The notes: generated from the sequence alone by a model not told the origin. A stretch of 64,000 nt of DNA from Dryocola sp031988645 (GCF_051307045.1 NZ_CP150452.1:2542001-2606000); one strand, 5' to 3'; shown: positions 43,765 to 52,817, counted from the stretch's first letter. Numbers and translations are program-made.

Positions 43765-44271
43765 CTACGGCTGCCACAGCGTATTGATGCCTTCGCCAGG
43801 GCCGGTTACCGGATCCCGATCGGGCCTGGGAACCTTAGCGATATTTGCCTGTACCTGCGCAAGCTGCCCCGGCTGGTCAAGGTACTTATCCGGCGAAAAA
43901 CCGTCGGGATAAGCCCCCACGCACATAAAATCTTCCGAGGCGTCGATTTGCTTATGCCCCACGCCCGCCGGTATCAAGACGGCGTTTCCGCGCGAGATAT
44001 CGACCACCGGGCCGGTTTCGCCGCCAAACTGAATCTTCGCGCTGCCCGCGAAAACGCCCAGCACTTCGTGCGTGTTGGAATGAAAGTGCGTGTAGGTAAA
44101 GACCGGATAGCGCCAGCGCGGCGGCCAGCCGTTGCTGGCGAAAAGACGCTCAAAAGCTTCGGCGAGGTTTTCTTCGTGGGAGACGTGATGATAAAGCACG
44201 AGCGGCAGCGCGCTGTTTGGCACGCCGCCGCTCGGCTGGTTCAGGGCCAGAGTTTCCAGTTCAGTCGCCAT
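43765..44271 (-). CDS. Cupin-domain protein, YjlB-like
   Basis: The 168-residue protein has both cupin motifs: THFHSNTHEVLGVFAG with H62, H64, E69 and VLIPAGVGHKQI with H106, a complete metal site. The overall form resembles Bacillus YjlB. Substrate unknown. It lies 55 bases downstream of the DJ-1/PfpI gene, in line with the uronide-utilisation genes, so it may be a sugar-lactone or aldehyde-handling protein, but this is only inference from position. Confidence 0.75.
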   Translation of the reverse strand: MATELETLALNQPSGGVPNSALPLVLYHHVSHEENLAEAFERLFASNGWPPRWRYPVFTYTHFHSNTHEVLGVFAGSAKIQFGGETGPVVDISRGNAVLIPAGVGHKQIDASEDFMCVGAYPDGFSPDKYLDQPGQLAQVQANIAKVPRPDRDPVTGPGEGINTLWQP

Positions 44272-44326
44272 TTCTTTCTCCTCGGTAAAAGAGTAAGTAT
44301 AGAAACGACCGCACCAAACGAGTTAT

Positions 44327-44887
44327 TCATCGCCAGGGATAGTAAATATGCTGCGCGTGATCGCAGGCGGCAGCCTCATCGCCGTTAAGCCTTGCAGCAA
44401 CGGTGAGGGCGAAATCAAACACCTTCCCAAGCCCTCTGCCGCTGATTAAATTTCCGTCCTCAACCACGTCGGCATCGCTATACACGCCGTCCGTCACCTG
44501 CTGCCATAAGTCCCCGGAACAGACGTAGCGACGGCCTTTGAGCAGCCCGTTGCCGCCCAGCACGCGCGCGGCGGCAGAACAGATGGGGCAGATAAACTTG
44601 CCCTGCTCGTCGTGGCGGCGAACAAACGCGATAACGCTGGCGCTTCGCGCGAGAAACATGCTGCCCTCCGGGCCGCCGGGCAAAACAACGGCGTCAAACG
44701 TGCTGTCGAAACTTTCGCTCAGAACGGCGTCGGCCACCATCGGGATGCCGTGATAGCTCACTACCGTGCGGTTATCCACGCACGACAGCGTTTGAACCTG
44801 AATATTCAGACGGCGCAAAATATCAATGGTGACCACGGCCTCCGCCTCTTCAAAGCCGGGCGCCAGCAATACGGCAACGCTTTTCAT
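44327..44887 (-). CDS. DJ-1/PfpI family protein (YajL-like)
   Basis: The 186-residue protein has the family start SVAVLLAPGFEEAEAV (with the conserved acidic residue at the nucleophile partner position), VVLPGGPEG and the nucleophile elbow ICPICSAAARVLGG, C103 being the probable nucleophile. DJ-1 relatives include glyoxalase III-type and chaperone/deglycase proteins. It lies 24 bases after the GH88 gene and is likely co-transcribed. The precise activity is unknown. Confidence 0.8.
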   Translation of the reverse strand: MKSVAVLLAPGFEEAEAVVTIDILRRLNIQVQTLSCVDNRTVVSYHGIPMVADAVLSESFDSTFDAVVLPGGPEGSMFLARSASVIAFVRRHDEQGKFICPICSAAARVLGGNGLLKGRRYVCSGDLWQQVTDGVYSDADVVEDGNLISGRGLGKVFDFALTVAARLNGDEAAACDHAQHIYYPWR

Positions 44888-44911
44888 CTCCGATCTCCTT
44901 TGTACAGCAAT

Positions 44912-46103
44912 TCACCAGTAGGGATACCAGACCTGACGTAAACGCGCCAGCGCCTCAAGGTAGAAGTAATCGCCCCAGCTACAACACTGATCGACCCCTT
45001 TGCCGCTCGCCATGTGATAAACCGAATGCTGCAGCAGCCCTTCGGTGGGATCCTCGTCCCGCGCCAGATAGTTTTCGGTAAGCGACAGCACGATGCGCAG
45101 CGCCATCTCTTCATAGTGCGCGCGGTGTTCATCCAGCGTCGGCAGAGCTTTCACCAGCTCCAGCAGGCCGCAGGCCGCGATGGGCCGCCGCCGAGCTGTC
45201 GCGCACCGCATCGGTTCCCAGCAGCGCCAGATCCCAGTGGCAAACGTCGTCTTCCGGCAGGCGGTTGATAAAGTAGTGGGCAAGGCTGCGCGACAGCTCC
45301 ACCATTTTTTTATCGCCGGTATGCAAATAGCTGAGCAGGAAACCGTAGATGCCCCACGCCTGGCCGCGCGACCAGCAGGAGGTGTCGCTGTAGCCCTGAT
45401 GCGTATTGCCAAAGCGCGGCTCGCCGGTTTTCACATCCATATAAAAGGTGTGCCAGGTCGACGAGTCCTCGCGGACGATATAGTTCGCCGCCTGTTCCAC
45501 GTGCGCCGTCGCCGCCCGCGCGTAACGCCGATCGCCCGTCTGCTCGCTTGCCCAGTACAGCAGCGGCAGGTTCATATTGCAGTCGATGATCATTCTCCCC
45601 TGCTGTTCCGGGTCGTTCAGATCGCCCCACGCCTGGATAATTTTCGCCACCGGGTTAAAACGTTCCATCAGCGTTTCAGCCGCCTGCAGCGCCGATTTTC
45701 GCGCGGCCTCGTTGCCGGTCAGCCGCCATGCGCTCACGCAAGAGAGTGAATATAAAAAGCCGAGATCGTGCGTCGCGGTATCAATACGTTTTTCGATGCG
45801 CTCGGCGAAAGACGGCAAATAGCGCTCGGCGGCGGCGCGGTACTTCTCATCCCCCGTCATCTCCCACGCCAGCCATAGCTGCCCCGGCCAGAAACTGGTG
45901 GTCCACTCCACGTTAGCGGTGCGCGGCCAGACCCCGCTTTCACAGGCCTCGCCGGGGAAGCGGTCGCCAAATGCGACGATATTTTTATCGAGCTTGCGCG
46001 CGGCGCGCGCCAGCGCCTCGTCGAGCTTCTGGCGAAGCTGGTGCCTGTCGACCTGATGAAGCTCAATGGGGCGCAGGGCTTCGGTCTTCACTGTCCTGGT
46101 CAT
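44912..46103 (-). pseudogene. GH88 unsaturated glucuronyl hydrolase, frameshifted
   Basis: The reconstructed protein of about 396 residues is a GH88 (alpha/alpha)6-barrel enzyme: THDLGFLYSL with D113 and IIDCNMNLPLLYWAS with D174 match the two key aspartates of Bacillus UGL, and QGYSDTSCWSRGQAWGIYGF follows. These enzymes remove the 4,5-unsaturated uronic acid from disaccharides made by lyases. One extra base in the GGG run at 45182-45184 shifts the frame after about residue 306; the second frame restores CGLLELVKAL through LRQVWYPYW. ATG at 46103 has AGGAG upstream. No signal peptide, so cytoplasmic. Confidence 0.85.
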
Positions 46104-46116
46104 AACCACTCCTGAA

Positions 46117-47397
46117 TTAGCGTTTGGCCGGCTCAGCCGGGGCGGCTTCTAAAGCCGGGGAAAGAATGCGGGACTCATCGCGTTTCGCCTGGCAGCGTGA
46201 GAGCGTAAAGGCGGAAATAAAGGTAAACAGCAGCGCGCAGCAGCCCATCATCAGGTAGGTGTGCTCGAAGCCTATTTTGTCGTACAGGTAGCCCGCGGGA
46301 GGCGCCACCACCACCGAGCCGACGTAGATCATCGCCTGATAGCCAAGCAGGTACATGGTGGCGTTGATTTTCTTATGGAAATGCTCGGCGATGTATTTAA
46401 AGACGGAGATCAGCAGCAGCGAAATTTCGATGCCGTAAAGGGGCTTAATAATCGAAATAATGACCGGGTCGGTGGTAAGGCCTGAGGCAATCAGACGAGC
46501 CCCCACCACGCAGCCGCACAGCAGCAGCCCGCGCTTTGCGCCGTAGTGGTTAACCAGCAGCGGGATAAACATCATCATCACGAACTCGGTCCCGGACTGC
46601 ACGGTGCTCAGGTAGCCGTACCAGGCGTTGCCCTGCTCTTTGGTTTCAAAGAACGAGACGAAGTAGCGCGGAAACTGCTGCTCGGCGACGAACATCATCC
46701 AGGCCACGCCCGCAACGTACAGGCTGAACATCCAGAATTTGCGGTTTTTCAGCAGCGTCAGCACGTCGGCAAAGACGATTTTGTTGGCGGAGATAACGTT
46801 GTTTTCGCGCAGCCGATCCTCACCGATTTTCAGGCTAACCAGCACCAGTAGCATCAGCACCGAGGTGGCGCTGCTGACCAGAAAGTTAGCCAGCGGCGTG
46901 AAGTTAAACAGCAGGCCGGAAACCGAGGCCGCCATCGCCCAGCCGAGCGATCCCCACATACGAATGCGGCCAAACTCCAGCCCGTAGAGGCGGCTAAAGC
47001 GGTCGGCGTAAGATTCGGAGGCGGCAACGCCCGCATACCAGCCGAGGCTGAGATAAAGCGCGCCTGCGACTATTCCAACTGTGGTGTGGCTTAGCAGCAG
47101 CGGCTGATAGACGGTGACGAAGAACGGCGCCATCAGGGCCGACACGGCGCAGACGAAATAGAGCAGCCGCTTGCTCATGCCGATTTTGTCCATGATGTAG
47201 CCATAAACCGGCTTTAGGATCACGGCGAACACGCCGTTGACGGCGAAAACGCTGCCGATGGTGATGCTATCAAGGCCCACCTTTTGACTCAGCCACAGCG
47301 CGTAAAGCCCAAAGCTCGACGACCAGGTAAAAAAGTAGAGGAAGATAAAAGCGCTCATTTTTATCTGCGCGTTACGTACGGGCGTTGTGGTCGTCAT
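46117..47397 (-). CDS. LacY-type oligosaccharide:H+ symporter (MFS)
   Basis: The 426-residue, 12-helix carrier belongs to the LacY/RafB/CscB family: FIFLYFFTWSSSFGLYALWLS at the N-terminus and EFGRIRMWGSLGWAMAAS, matching the LacY helix with Arg144. The start at 47397 overlaps the DUF2264 gene stop (ATGA) and is 13 bases before the GH88 start, so the three form an operon. The neighbours imply transport of uronic-acid-containing di- or oligosaccharides rather than lactose. Confidence 0.85.
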   Translation of the reverse strand: MTTTTPVRNAQIKMSAFIFLYFFTWSSSFGLYALWLSQKVGLDSITIGSVFAVNGVFAVILKPVYGYIMDKIGMSKRLLYFVCAVSALMAPFFVTVYQPLLLSHTTVGIVAGALYLSLGWYAGVAASESYADRFSRLYGLEFGRIRMWGSLGWAMAASVSGLLFNFTPLANFLVSSATSVLMLLVLVSLKIGEDRLRENNVISANKIVFADVLTLLKNRKFWMFSLYVAGVAWMMFVAEQQFPRYFVSFFETKEQGNAWYGYLSTVQSGTEFVMMMFIPLLVNHYGAKRGLLLCGCVVGARLIASGLTTDPVIISIIKPLYGIEISLLLISVFKYIAEHFHKKINATMYLLGYQAMIYVGSVVVAPPAGYLYDKIGFEHTYLMMGCCALLFTFISAFTLSRCQAKRDESRILSPALEAAPAEPAKR

Positions 47398-49238
47398 ACG
47401 GAGATCTCCGGCAAGGCGGTCAGGGTCAGACATTTTTCATGGTGAGCCGTCACAAGGCGTACAACGTCATCGCGAATGATGGCCTGCGGGCAAAGCTGCG
47501 CGCTAAAATCGGCCGCATTCCCCGCCCAGACGGCGCCGATCAGCAGATTTTTTCCCTGCGCCAGCTCTGCGCGCAGCAGCGGAACGGCCGCCCGCTCGGC
47601 AAACAAAAGGTTGCTGTTTGGCGGCGTTAAGACCTGTTCGCCGCGACGAAGCGCGGGGCTGAGGCAAAAGATGGCGCTGATATCTGAAGGGGTAGCGAGC
47701 CGGCAGCGGCCCGGACCCGCCTCGACCTGCGGCAGCGGACGATTCGGCACGCTGAAGCCGCCCTCCGCCGCGTCGAGATCGCGCGCCGAATTGATGTGGT
47801 GCACGCGCAGCTGCCATTCGCCAAGCGGCAGCAGCCAGGTGTCGATAGTCACGTCGTGCCAGGGCTGCCAGCGGCTGTAAATCATCCCGTCCGCGGTTTG
47901 CACACAAACGCAGTCGCGGCGCCCGCGCCAGTAGTTATCCTTTTCGGACAGCAGCAGCATGGAATCCGCCGCGGCGTGCGCCAGCCCGTAGCGGCCGCGC
48001 TCGACGGTAAAGCCATAGCGGGTTGAATAGGCGAACTTGCAGTATTTGGCTTCGGTATTGACGAAGTTGTTCAGCTCAAGCTGGCCGGAAGTCAGCATCC
48101 ACAAATGATCGGGCTGGTGCACCAGAATCTGATCGGCATGAGGAATAGCGTGCTCGGCTTCAGGCTGCGGCAGCGGCAGCTCTTTTGCCTGCCAGAAAGC
48201 GTCGTCCCCGGCAAGCGCCAGCACCAGCATGGTTTTCAGCCCCCAGTACGGGGAGCCCGGCGCGTTGTAGTCTTCGGCCATAATCAGGTTCGGATAGCTA
48301 TACCCCACGCTTAATACCCCGTCCCTGTCGAACAGCGGCTGCTTCATCCACCAGCGTAAATGCCGCAGCACTATGCCTTTAACGACGCCCGGGGAATAAA
48401 CCTCCAGGCCTGCAAAGGCGGCGGCGCTCCAGAATGCCGCCTGGGCAAAGCGATAGGTCAGGCTGCGGCCAAACGGAACGGCAGCGCCGTCCCCGGCGAA
48501 GAAATGAATAAAGTCGGCGGCGAACAGCCGGGCGCGGTTTCGTAACTCAGCGCAGCGTTTGGGATCGGCCTCTTCCATCAGCTTCGCGTAAATCAGGCCG
48601 TAGAAGTGAAAGCCCATCGAGATGTAATAATCGCGCGGACGGCCCGGCCCGTCGGAGTACCAGCCGTCGCCAAGGTAATAGCGCTCCATGGCGGCAAAAT
48701 GTTTTTCCAGCGCCTGCGGGCTGGTTTCCATGCCCGCCTTATGGAAACCGACCTGCACCAGAATCGGGAAGAAATGCCAGTTGTTGTCCGGAATAGCCTG
48801 GCTTTCGCTCTGTTTTAACCAGCGCCAGAGGTTGGTTTTTTCCTGCTCGTTGAAGTGCGCCAGCACCCTCTCGTGGGCCAGCGCCAGCAGCAGGCCGTAG
48901 GCGGCCATTTCCACGATGCGCTGATCGTACGGCTCCGCTTCTCCCCAGTAATCCGCATGCTGCGGGCAGGTGCCGTTTTTTATCGCCTGTATATAGAAAG
49001 AAAACTGCTCCGGCTCGCTGCCGCCGGCGAGTAAAGGCGTAACGCCCCACAGCAGGCGCGAAAAGGTTTCCATATTCGCCACCCGCTGACCGTAATGCGC
49101 CGTGAAGTTGGCAAGGTCCACGCGGCTGGCGTCTTTTTTAAAGAATGGCGTTACCGCATTAAGTAATTCATTCACCAGCTGCCGGAGGTCGTTTCGGCAG
49201 CGCAAGGGATTGGTGAGCGTAATATTTTCAGGTTGCAA
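47394..49238 (-). CDS. DUF2264 domain protein, putative uronosidase
   Basis: The 614-residue soluble protein matches the DUF2264 family: an N-terminal helical (alpha/alpha-barrel-like) domain with NMETFSRLLWGVTPLL and YLGDGWYSDGPGRPRDYY, and a C-terminal beta-rich part with LGEWQLRVHHIN. No signal peptide is visible. Some relatives have, from memory, been placed in CAZy GH154 (beta-glucuronidase); this should be checked. It is first in the operon with the LacY-type carrier and GH88 hydrolase and is divergent from an AraC-type regulator. A cytoplasmic role cleaving imported uronides is inferred. Confidence 0.75.
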   Translation of the reverse strand: MQPENITLTNPLRCRNDLRQLVNELLNAVTPFFKKDASRVDLANFTAHYGQRVANMETFSRLLWGVTPLLAGGSEPEQFSFYIQAIKNGTCPQHADYWGEAEPYDQRIVEMAAYGLLLALAHERVLAHFNEQEKTNLWRWLKQSESQAIPDNNWHFFPILVQVGFHKAGMETSPQALEKHFAAMERYYLGDGWYSDGPGRPRDYYISMGFHFYGLIYAKLMEEADPKRCAELRNRARLFAADFIHFFAGDGAAVPFGRSLTYRFAQAAFWSAAAFAGLEVYSPGVVKGIVLRHLRWWMKQPLFDRDGVLSVGYSYPNLIMAEDYNAPGSPYWGLKTMLVLALAGDDAFWQAKELPLPQPEAEHAIPHADQILVHQPDHLWMLTSGQLELNNFVNTEAKYCKFAYSTRYGFTVERGRYGLAHAAADSMLLLSEKDNYWRGRRDCVCVQTADGMIYSRWQPWHDVTIDTWLLPLGEWQLRVHHINSARDLDAAEGGFSVPNRPLPQVEAGPGRCRLATPSDISAIFCLSPALRRGEQVLTPPNSNLLFAERAAVPLLRAELAQGKNLLIGAVWAGNAADFSAQLCPQAIIRDDVVRLVTAHHEKCLTLTALPEISV

Positions 49239-49465
49239 GATGTCCTCCCGTCAATAACGAGAAACGGATAAGTTATTGTTATTTAGCTCTTCTACAGCAG
49301 TGCAGGCGCTGACGAGGCAAAGAGTAGCCCCTTTTAAACCCGGCGCCGAGTGAGCGGGTTCACATTTTTAAACCGGTATTTCATTTTTACTGGATTTTTC
49401 GCCGCGCCGCGGTAATAAATTGCAAACCGTGGCGTAAAAATTTAAATCTATTGTCCTGGGGAAAA

Positions 49466-50311
49466 ATGAGCGAACCGCAGCTGCTTGAACGAATCATCCT
49501 TGACGATCGGGTTATTTCCTTCCACCGCAGGTGGTCGTCGAGCGCGGCCTACTACCACTGGCACCAGTGCGTTGAGCTGCTTTATATCTCGAAAGGCTAC
49601 GGCATCGTGGTGGTGGACAATCAGCATTACACCGCGCGCCCCGGGCGCCTGTTTATCTTTCCCCCCTTTCGCCTGCATAAAGTTCACGTCGACGAAAGCG
49701 AGAAAAATCAGTACCACCGCACCACCATGCATATTGAACAATCGGCGGTGGAAAGCGCGCTGCAGGGCTTTCCTCGCCTGCAGGGTCAGTTTGCCGCCCT
49801 GGCGGCAAGTAACGTTCCCGCGCAGATCTACGATTTAAGCGAGCGGGCGGCGTTTATGGAGGCGATCCTGGCGCAGTTCGACGCCCTTGAGGCTAACAGC
49901 CAGACGTCCGCCAGCGAGGTCGCTTTCCTGGTGATGCAAATCATGGCCTTTCTGCCCGCCCGGCCGCAGCCTTTCGCGCCCACGCCGCAGACCGCCGCCT
50001 CGCGCATAATGAGCTGGATCGAAGCGCATTATGCCGGGAAGTTTTCCTTAGACGAGCTGGCCCGGGCGATGGGGCTTTCGCGCAGCTACACCTCACGAGT
50101 GTTCCGCCAGCAGACCGGCGGCAGCATTCACGAGTATCTGCTGACCAGAAGGATAAAACGCAGCTGCGATCTGCTGCGCACCACGGCGGACAGCGTGGAT
50201 GAGATTGCCCTCGCGGTAGGCTTCAGCGAGGTGACCTACTTTATTACCTGCTTTAAAAAATTGATGAGCCAGACGCCGTTGCAGTACAGAAAGGCAAGCC
50301 GACAGCGTTAA
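49466..50311 (+). CDS. AraC-family transcriptional regulator
   Basis: The 281-residue protein has an N-terminal cupin-like ligand domain (HWHQCVELLYISKGYGIVVV) and a C-terminal double helix-turn-helix (FSLDELARAMGLSRSYTSRVFRQ, then VDEIALAVGFSEVTYFITCFKK). The ATG at 49466 follows GGGGA closely; an upstream TTG is less likely. It is divergent from the DUF2264-MFS-GH88 operon with 227 bases between, so it is the likely activator of that operon in response to a uronide. Confidence 0.87.
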   Translation: MSEPQLLERIILDDRVISFHRRWSSSAAYYHWHQCVELLYISKGYGIVVVDNQHYTARPGRLFIFPPFRLHKVHVDESEKNQYHRTTMHIEQSAVESALQGFPRLQGQFAALAASNVPAQIYDLSERAAFMEAILAQFDALEANSQTSASEVAFLVMQIMAFLPARPQPFAPTPQTAASRIMSWIEAHYAGKFSLDELARAMGLSRSYTSRVFRQQTGGSIHEYLLTRRIKRSCDLLRTTADSVDEIALAVGFSEVTYFITCFKKLMSQTPLQYRKASRQR

Positions 50312-50703
50312 CGCCGCCCCATGCGGATCAATTTTTCACATAAACCCATGCCAGGCCGATAAAGCGAAAATTGATGCAAAACAAATATTCCCAGTTTCAG
50401 TATTTATTGTATATGCGCAGAATATAACTCCACATTAACTTAGAAAAACTTGCATTGAATAAATTAACGCAATCTCTTCAAAGAAATATTTTCCTGAGCG
50501 ATAAGTTGTAAAAATTAGTAAAACGGCAAAATTAGACGTTTGCTACCTACTCCAAAAGGATTATTCTTTTTAATGATTCAGGGGCTAATTACGCGCTGAA
50601 CGTTATTCAAATTGGAACCGGCCAACTATTGTGGCGTCATTCACGAAGACGTGTTTATTTCGCACGTCCGTGGTAGTGCAGTTGAACATATATGGAGATT
50701 ATT
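50312..50703. other. AT-rich gap between the AraC-type gene and ftnB
   Basis: About 390 bases with no supportable gene. A GACGTG...CACGTC inverted repeat lies near 50648-50668, about 40 bases before ftnB; its role is unknown. No terminator with a clear T run was seen after the regulator gene. Confidence 0.5.
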
Positions 50704-51207
50704 ATGGCAGTTACGGAAATGGTTCAAAAACTCAACAAACAAGTAAACAGTGAATTTTACACGTCCAATCTTTACCTGCAGCTTAGCGCCTGGTGCGCGG
50801 AAAATAACTTAACCGGCACCGCGACCTTTTTACGTCACCAGGCGCAAAATAACGTTACGCAAATGATGCGCGTATTTAATTTTATCAAACAGTCAGGCGG
50901 CAATCCTGTCGTCGGCGAAATAGAAACGCCGCAAAGTCATTGCGACTCCCTGGAAGCTTTATTCCAGCAAACCCTTGCCGATTACCAGCAGCGCAGCAGA
51001 ACCCTTACGCAGCTTACCGATGAAGCCAAAGCCATAAACGATTACAGGACGCTGCTCTTTTTACAGTCCGTCAAAAACGAACAGCTTCAGGACGGCGCGC
51101 TGCTCAATATACTCCTTGACGAAGTGCGCAACGCGGACAAAGCAGGCCTGTGTATGGCGCAGACCGACCAGTATCTGACTAACCTGGTCAACCATCAGCG
51201 GCACTAA
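50704..51207 (+). CDS. ftnB: Ferritin-like protein FtnB
   Basis: The 167-residue ferritin-fold protein matches FtnB in length and place. The start at 50704 follows GGAG; a longer frame adds four codons. Of the ferroxidase residues, E17 is kept, but position 50 is Asn and position 53 is Gln where FtnA has Glu and His, so it should not oxidise iron by the standard centre. FtnB was linked to Fe-S cluster repair in Salmonella. A terminator follows. Confidence 0.9.
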   Translation: MAVTEMVQKLNKQVNSEFYTSNLYLQLSAWCAENNLTGTATFLRHQAQNNVTQMMRVFNFIKQSGGNPVVGEIETPQSHCDSLEALFQQTLADYQQRSRTLTQLTDEAKAINDYRTLLFLQSVKNEQLQDGALLNILLDEVRNADKAGLCMAQTDQYLTNLVNHQRH

Positions 51208-51232
51208 ATAATCCCTTTCTGAGTAGTGCTTT

Positions 51233-51256
51233 ACCCGGCTCCGCGCCGGGTTTTTT
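51233..51256 (+). terminator. Terminator of ftnB
   Basis: ACCCGGC and GCCGGGT arms around a 5-base loop, followed by T6, 25 bases beyond the ftnB stop. Confidence 0.88.
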
Positions 51257-51440
51257 CTTTATCTGAACCCGGCGGTAAGCTTTTTTGCACCATAGCAGAC
51301 GCCGGGGCGCTTAGCGCATTGTTAACAAAATGTTATATCCAACTGTTTTTATTAAGTTTTAACAAATCAGATCTGGGTCTCAATGAGTAACCTTACAATT
51401 TGCAATGCTTTGCGGCATGAGCAAACTTTAAGGGATTACC

Positions 51441-52784
51441 ATGATAGCCATTGAATTCATCGTCATCATTTTGTGTCTGCTGGTTGGTACCCGCTTTGGC
51501 GGGATGGGGCTGGGGTTAATCAGCGGTATCGGTCTGTTTATTTTGACCTTTATCTTTGGCCTCGAGCCGGGCAAGCCGCCGGTTGACGTGATGCTTACCA
51601 TTCTTGCCGTCATCGGCTGCGCCGCCACGCTGCAAACGGCGGGCGGCCTGAACGTGATGATGCAGTTTGCCGAGCGCCTGCTGCGCAAACACCCTCAGCA
51701 CATCACCCTGCTCGCCCCCTTCACCACGTGGACGCTCACGTTTCTGTGCGGCACCGGGCACGTGGTCTACACCATGTTCCCGATTATCAGCGATATCGCG
51801 CTGAAAAAAGGCATTCGTCCCGAACGCCCGATGGCCGTGGCTTCTATCGCTTCGCAGATGGCGATTACCGCCTCTCCCGTGTCCGTTGCCGTGGTTTCAC
51901 TGGTCTCTATTCTGGCCGCGGGCCATGGGATTGGACGCGCGTGGGGGATTCTTGAAATTCTCTCGGTCTCCGTTCCCGCATCGCTCTTTGGCGTGCTGAT
52001 TGCCGCGCTCTGGAGCCTGCGTCGCGGTAAAGATCTGGCTGACGACCCGGAGTTTCAGGCAAAAATTGCCGATCCAAAACAGCGCGAATATATTTATGGC
52101 AGCAGCGAAACGTTGATGAACCAGACCTTCCCGAAACAGGCGTACTGGTCAACGTGGATTTTCTTCGCCGGGATTCTGGTGGTGGTCTTGCTGGGCGCGG
52201 TGCCGCAGCTGCGACCCGCCTTTGAGGTGAAAGGCGCCATGGCGCCGCTGTCAATGAATCTGGTTATCCAGATGATGATGCTGATCGCCGGCGCGGTAAT
52301 GCTTATCCTGTGTAAGGTAAACGCGACGGCCATTTCAAACGGCGCGGTATTTAAAGCCGGGATGGTGGCGATTTTCTCCGTCTTCGGCGTAGCGTGGATG
52401 AGCGATACGTTTTTCCAGGCGCACCTCGACGAGCTGAAAATAGCCTTGCAGGGCGTGGTGCAAAGCCACCCGTGGACGTATGCCATCGTCCTGTTCCTGG
52501 TATCAAAACTGGTTAACAGCCAGGCCGCGGCCCTGACGGCGGTCGCCCCGATGGGCCTGATGCTGGGCGTGGAGCCTAAAATGCTTATCGCTTTCTTCCC
52601 CGCATCCTATGGCTACTTTGTGCTGCCGACCTACCCAAGCGATCTGGCCTGTATCGGGTTCGACCGCTCGGGCACCACGCGTATCGGCAGGTTCATTATC
52701 AACCACAGCTTTATCCTGCCGGGTTTAATCGGCGTAAGCTGCGCCTGCGCGGCGAGTTACCTGTTGGTAATGACGTTCTTTTAA
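51441..52784 (+). CDS. Dcu-family anaerobic C4-dicarboxylate transporter (DcuA/DcuB type)
   Basis: The 447-residue polytopic protein aligns along its length with DcuB: LEPGKPPVDVMLTILAVIG, LTFLCGTGHVVYT, RPERPMAVASIASQM, VSKLVNSQAAALTA and FDRSGTTRIGRFIINHSFIL. Dcu carriers exchange fumarate, aspartate or malate for succinate during anaerobic growth. E. coli dcuA and dcuB lie elsewhere, so this may be an additional copy. Shine-Dalgarno AGGG lies 7 bases before the ATG. No clear FNR box was found upstream. A palindrome follows the stop. Confidence 0.87.
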   Translation: MIAIEFIVIILCLLVGTRFGGMGLGLISGIGLFILTFIFGLEPGKPPVDVMLTILAVIGCAATLQTAGGLNVMMQFAERLLRKHPQHITLLAPFTTWTLTFLCGTGHVVYTMFPIISDIALKKGIRPERPMAVASIASQMAITASPVSVAVVSLVSILAAGHGIGRAWGILEILSVSVPASLFGVLIAALWSLRRGKDLADDPEFQAKIADPKQREYIYGSSETLMNQTFPKQAYWSTWIFFAGILVVVLLGAVPQLRPAFEVKGAMAPLSMNLVIQMMMLIAGAVMLILCKVNATAISNGAVFKAGMVAIFSVFGVAWMSDTFFQAHLDELKIALQGVVQSHPWTYAIVLFLVSKLVNSQAAALTAVAPMGLMLGVEPKMLIAFFPASYGYFVLPTYPSDLACIGFDRSGTTRIGRFIINHSFILPGLIGVSCACAASYLLVMTFF

Positions 52785-52817
52785 TGGCGGATAACGACGC
52801 CTGCGCTTATCCGCCAT
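52784..52817. repeat. REP-like palindrome after the Dcu gene
   Basis: ATGGCGGATAA and TTATCCGCCAT form an 11-bp perfect stem with a 12-base GC-rich loop. It begins at the Dcu stop codon and may protect or end the mRNA; it resembles the GGATAA/ATCC palindromes elsewhere in the window. Confidence 0.7.

Noticed and set aside
51319..51328. TTGTTAACAA upstream of the Dcu gene as an FNR box
   Set aside because: It lacks the TTGAT-N4-ATCAA half-sites.
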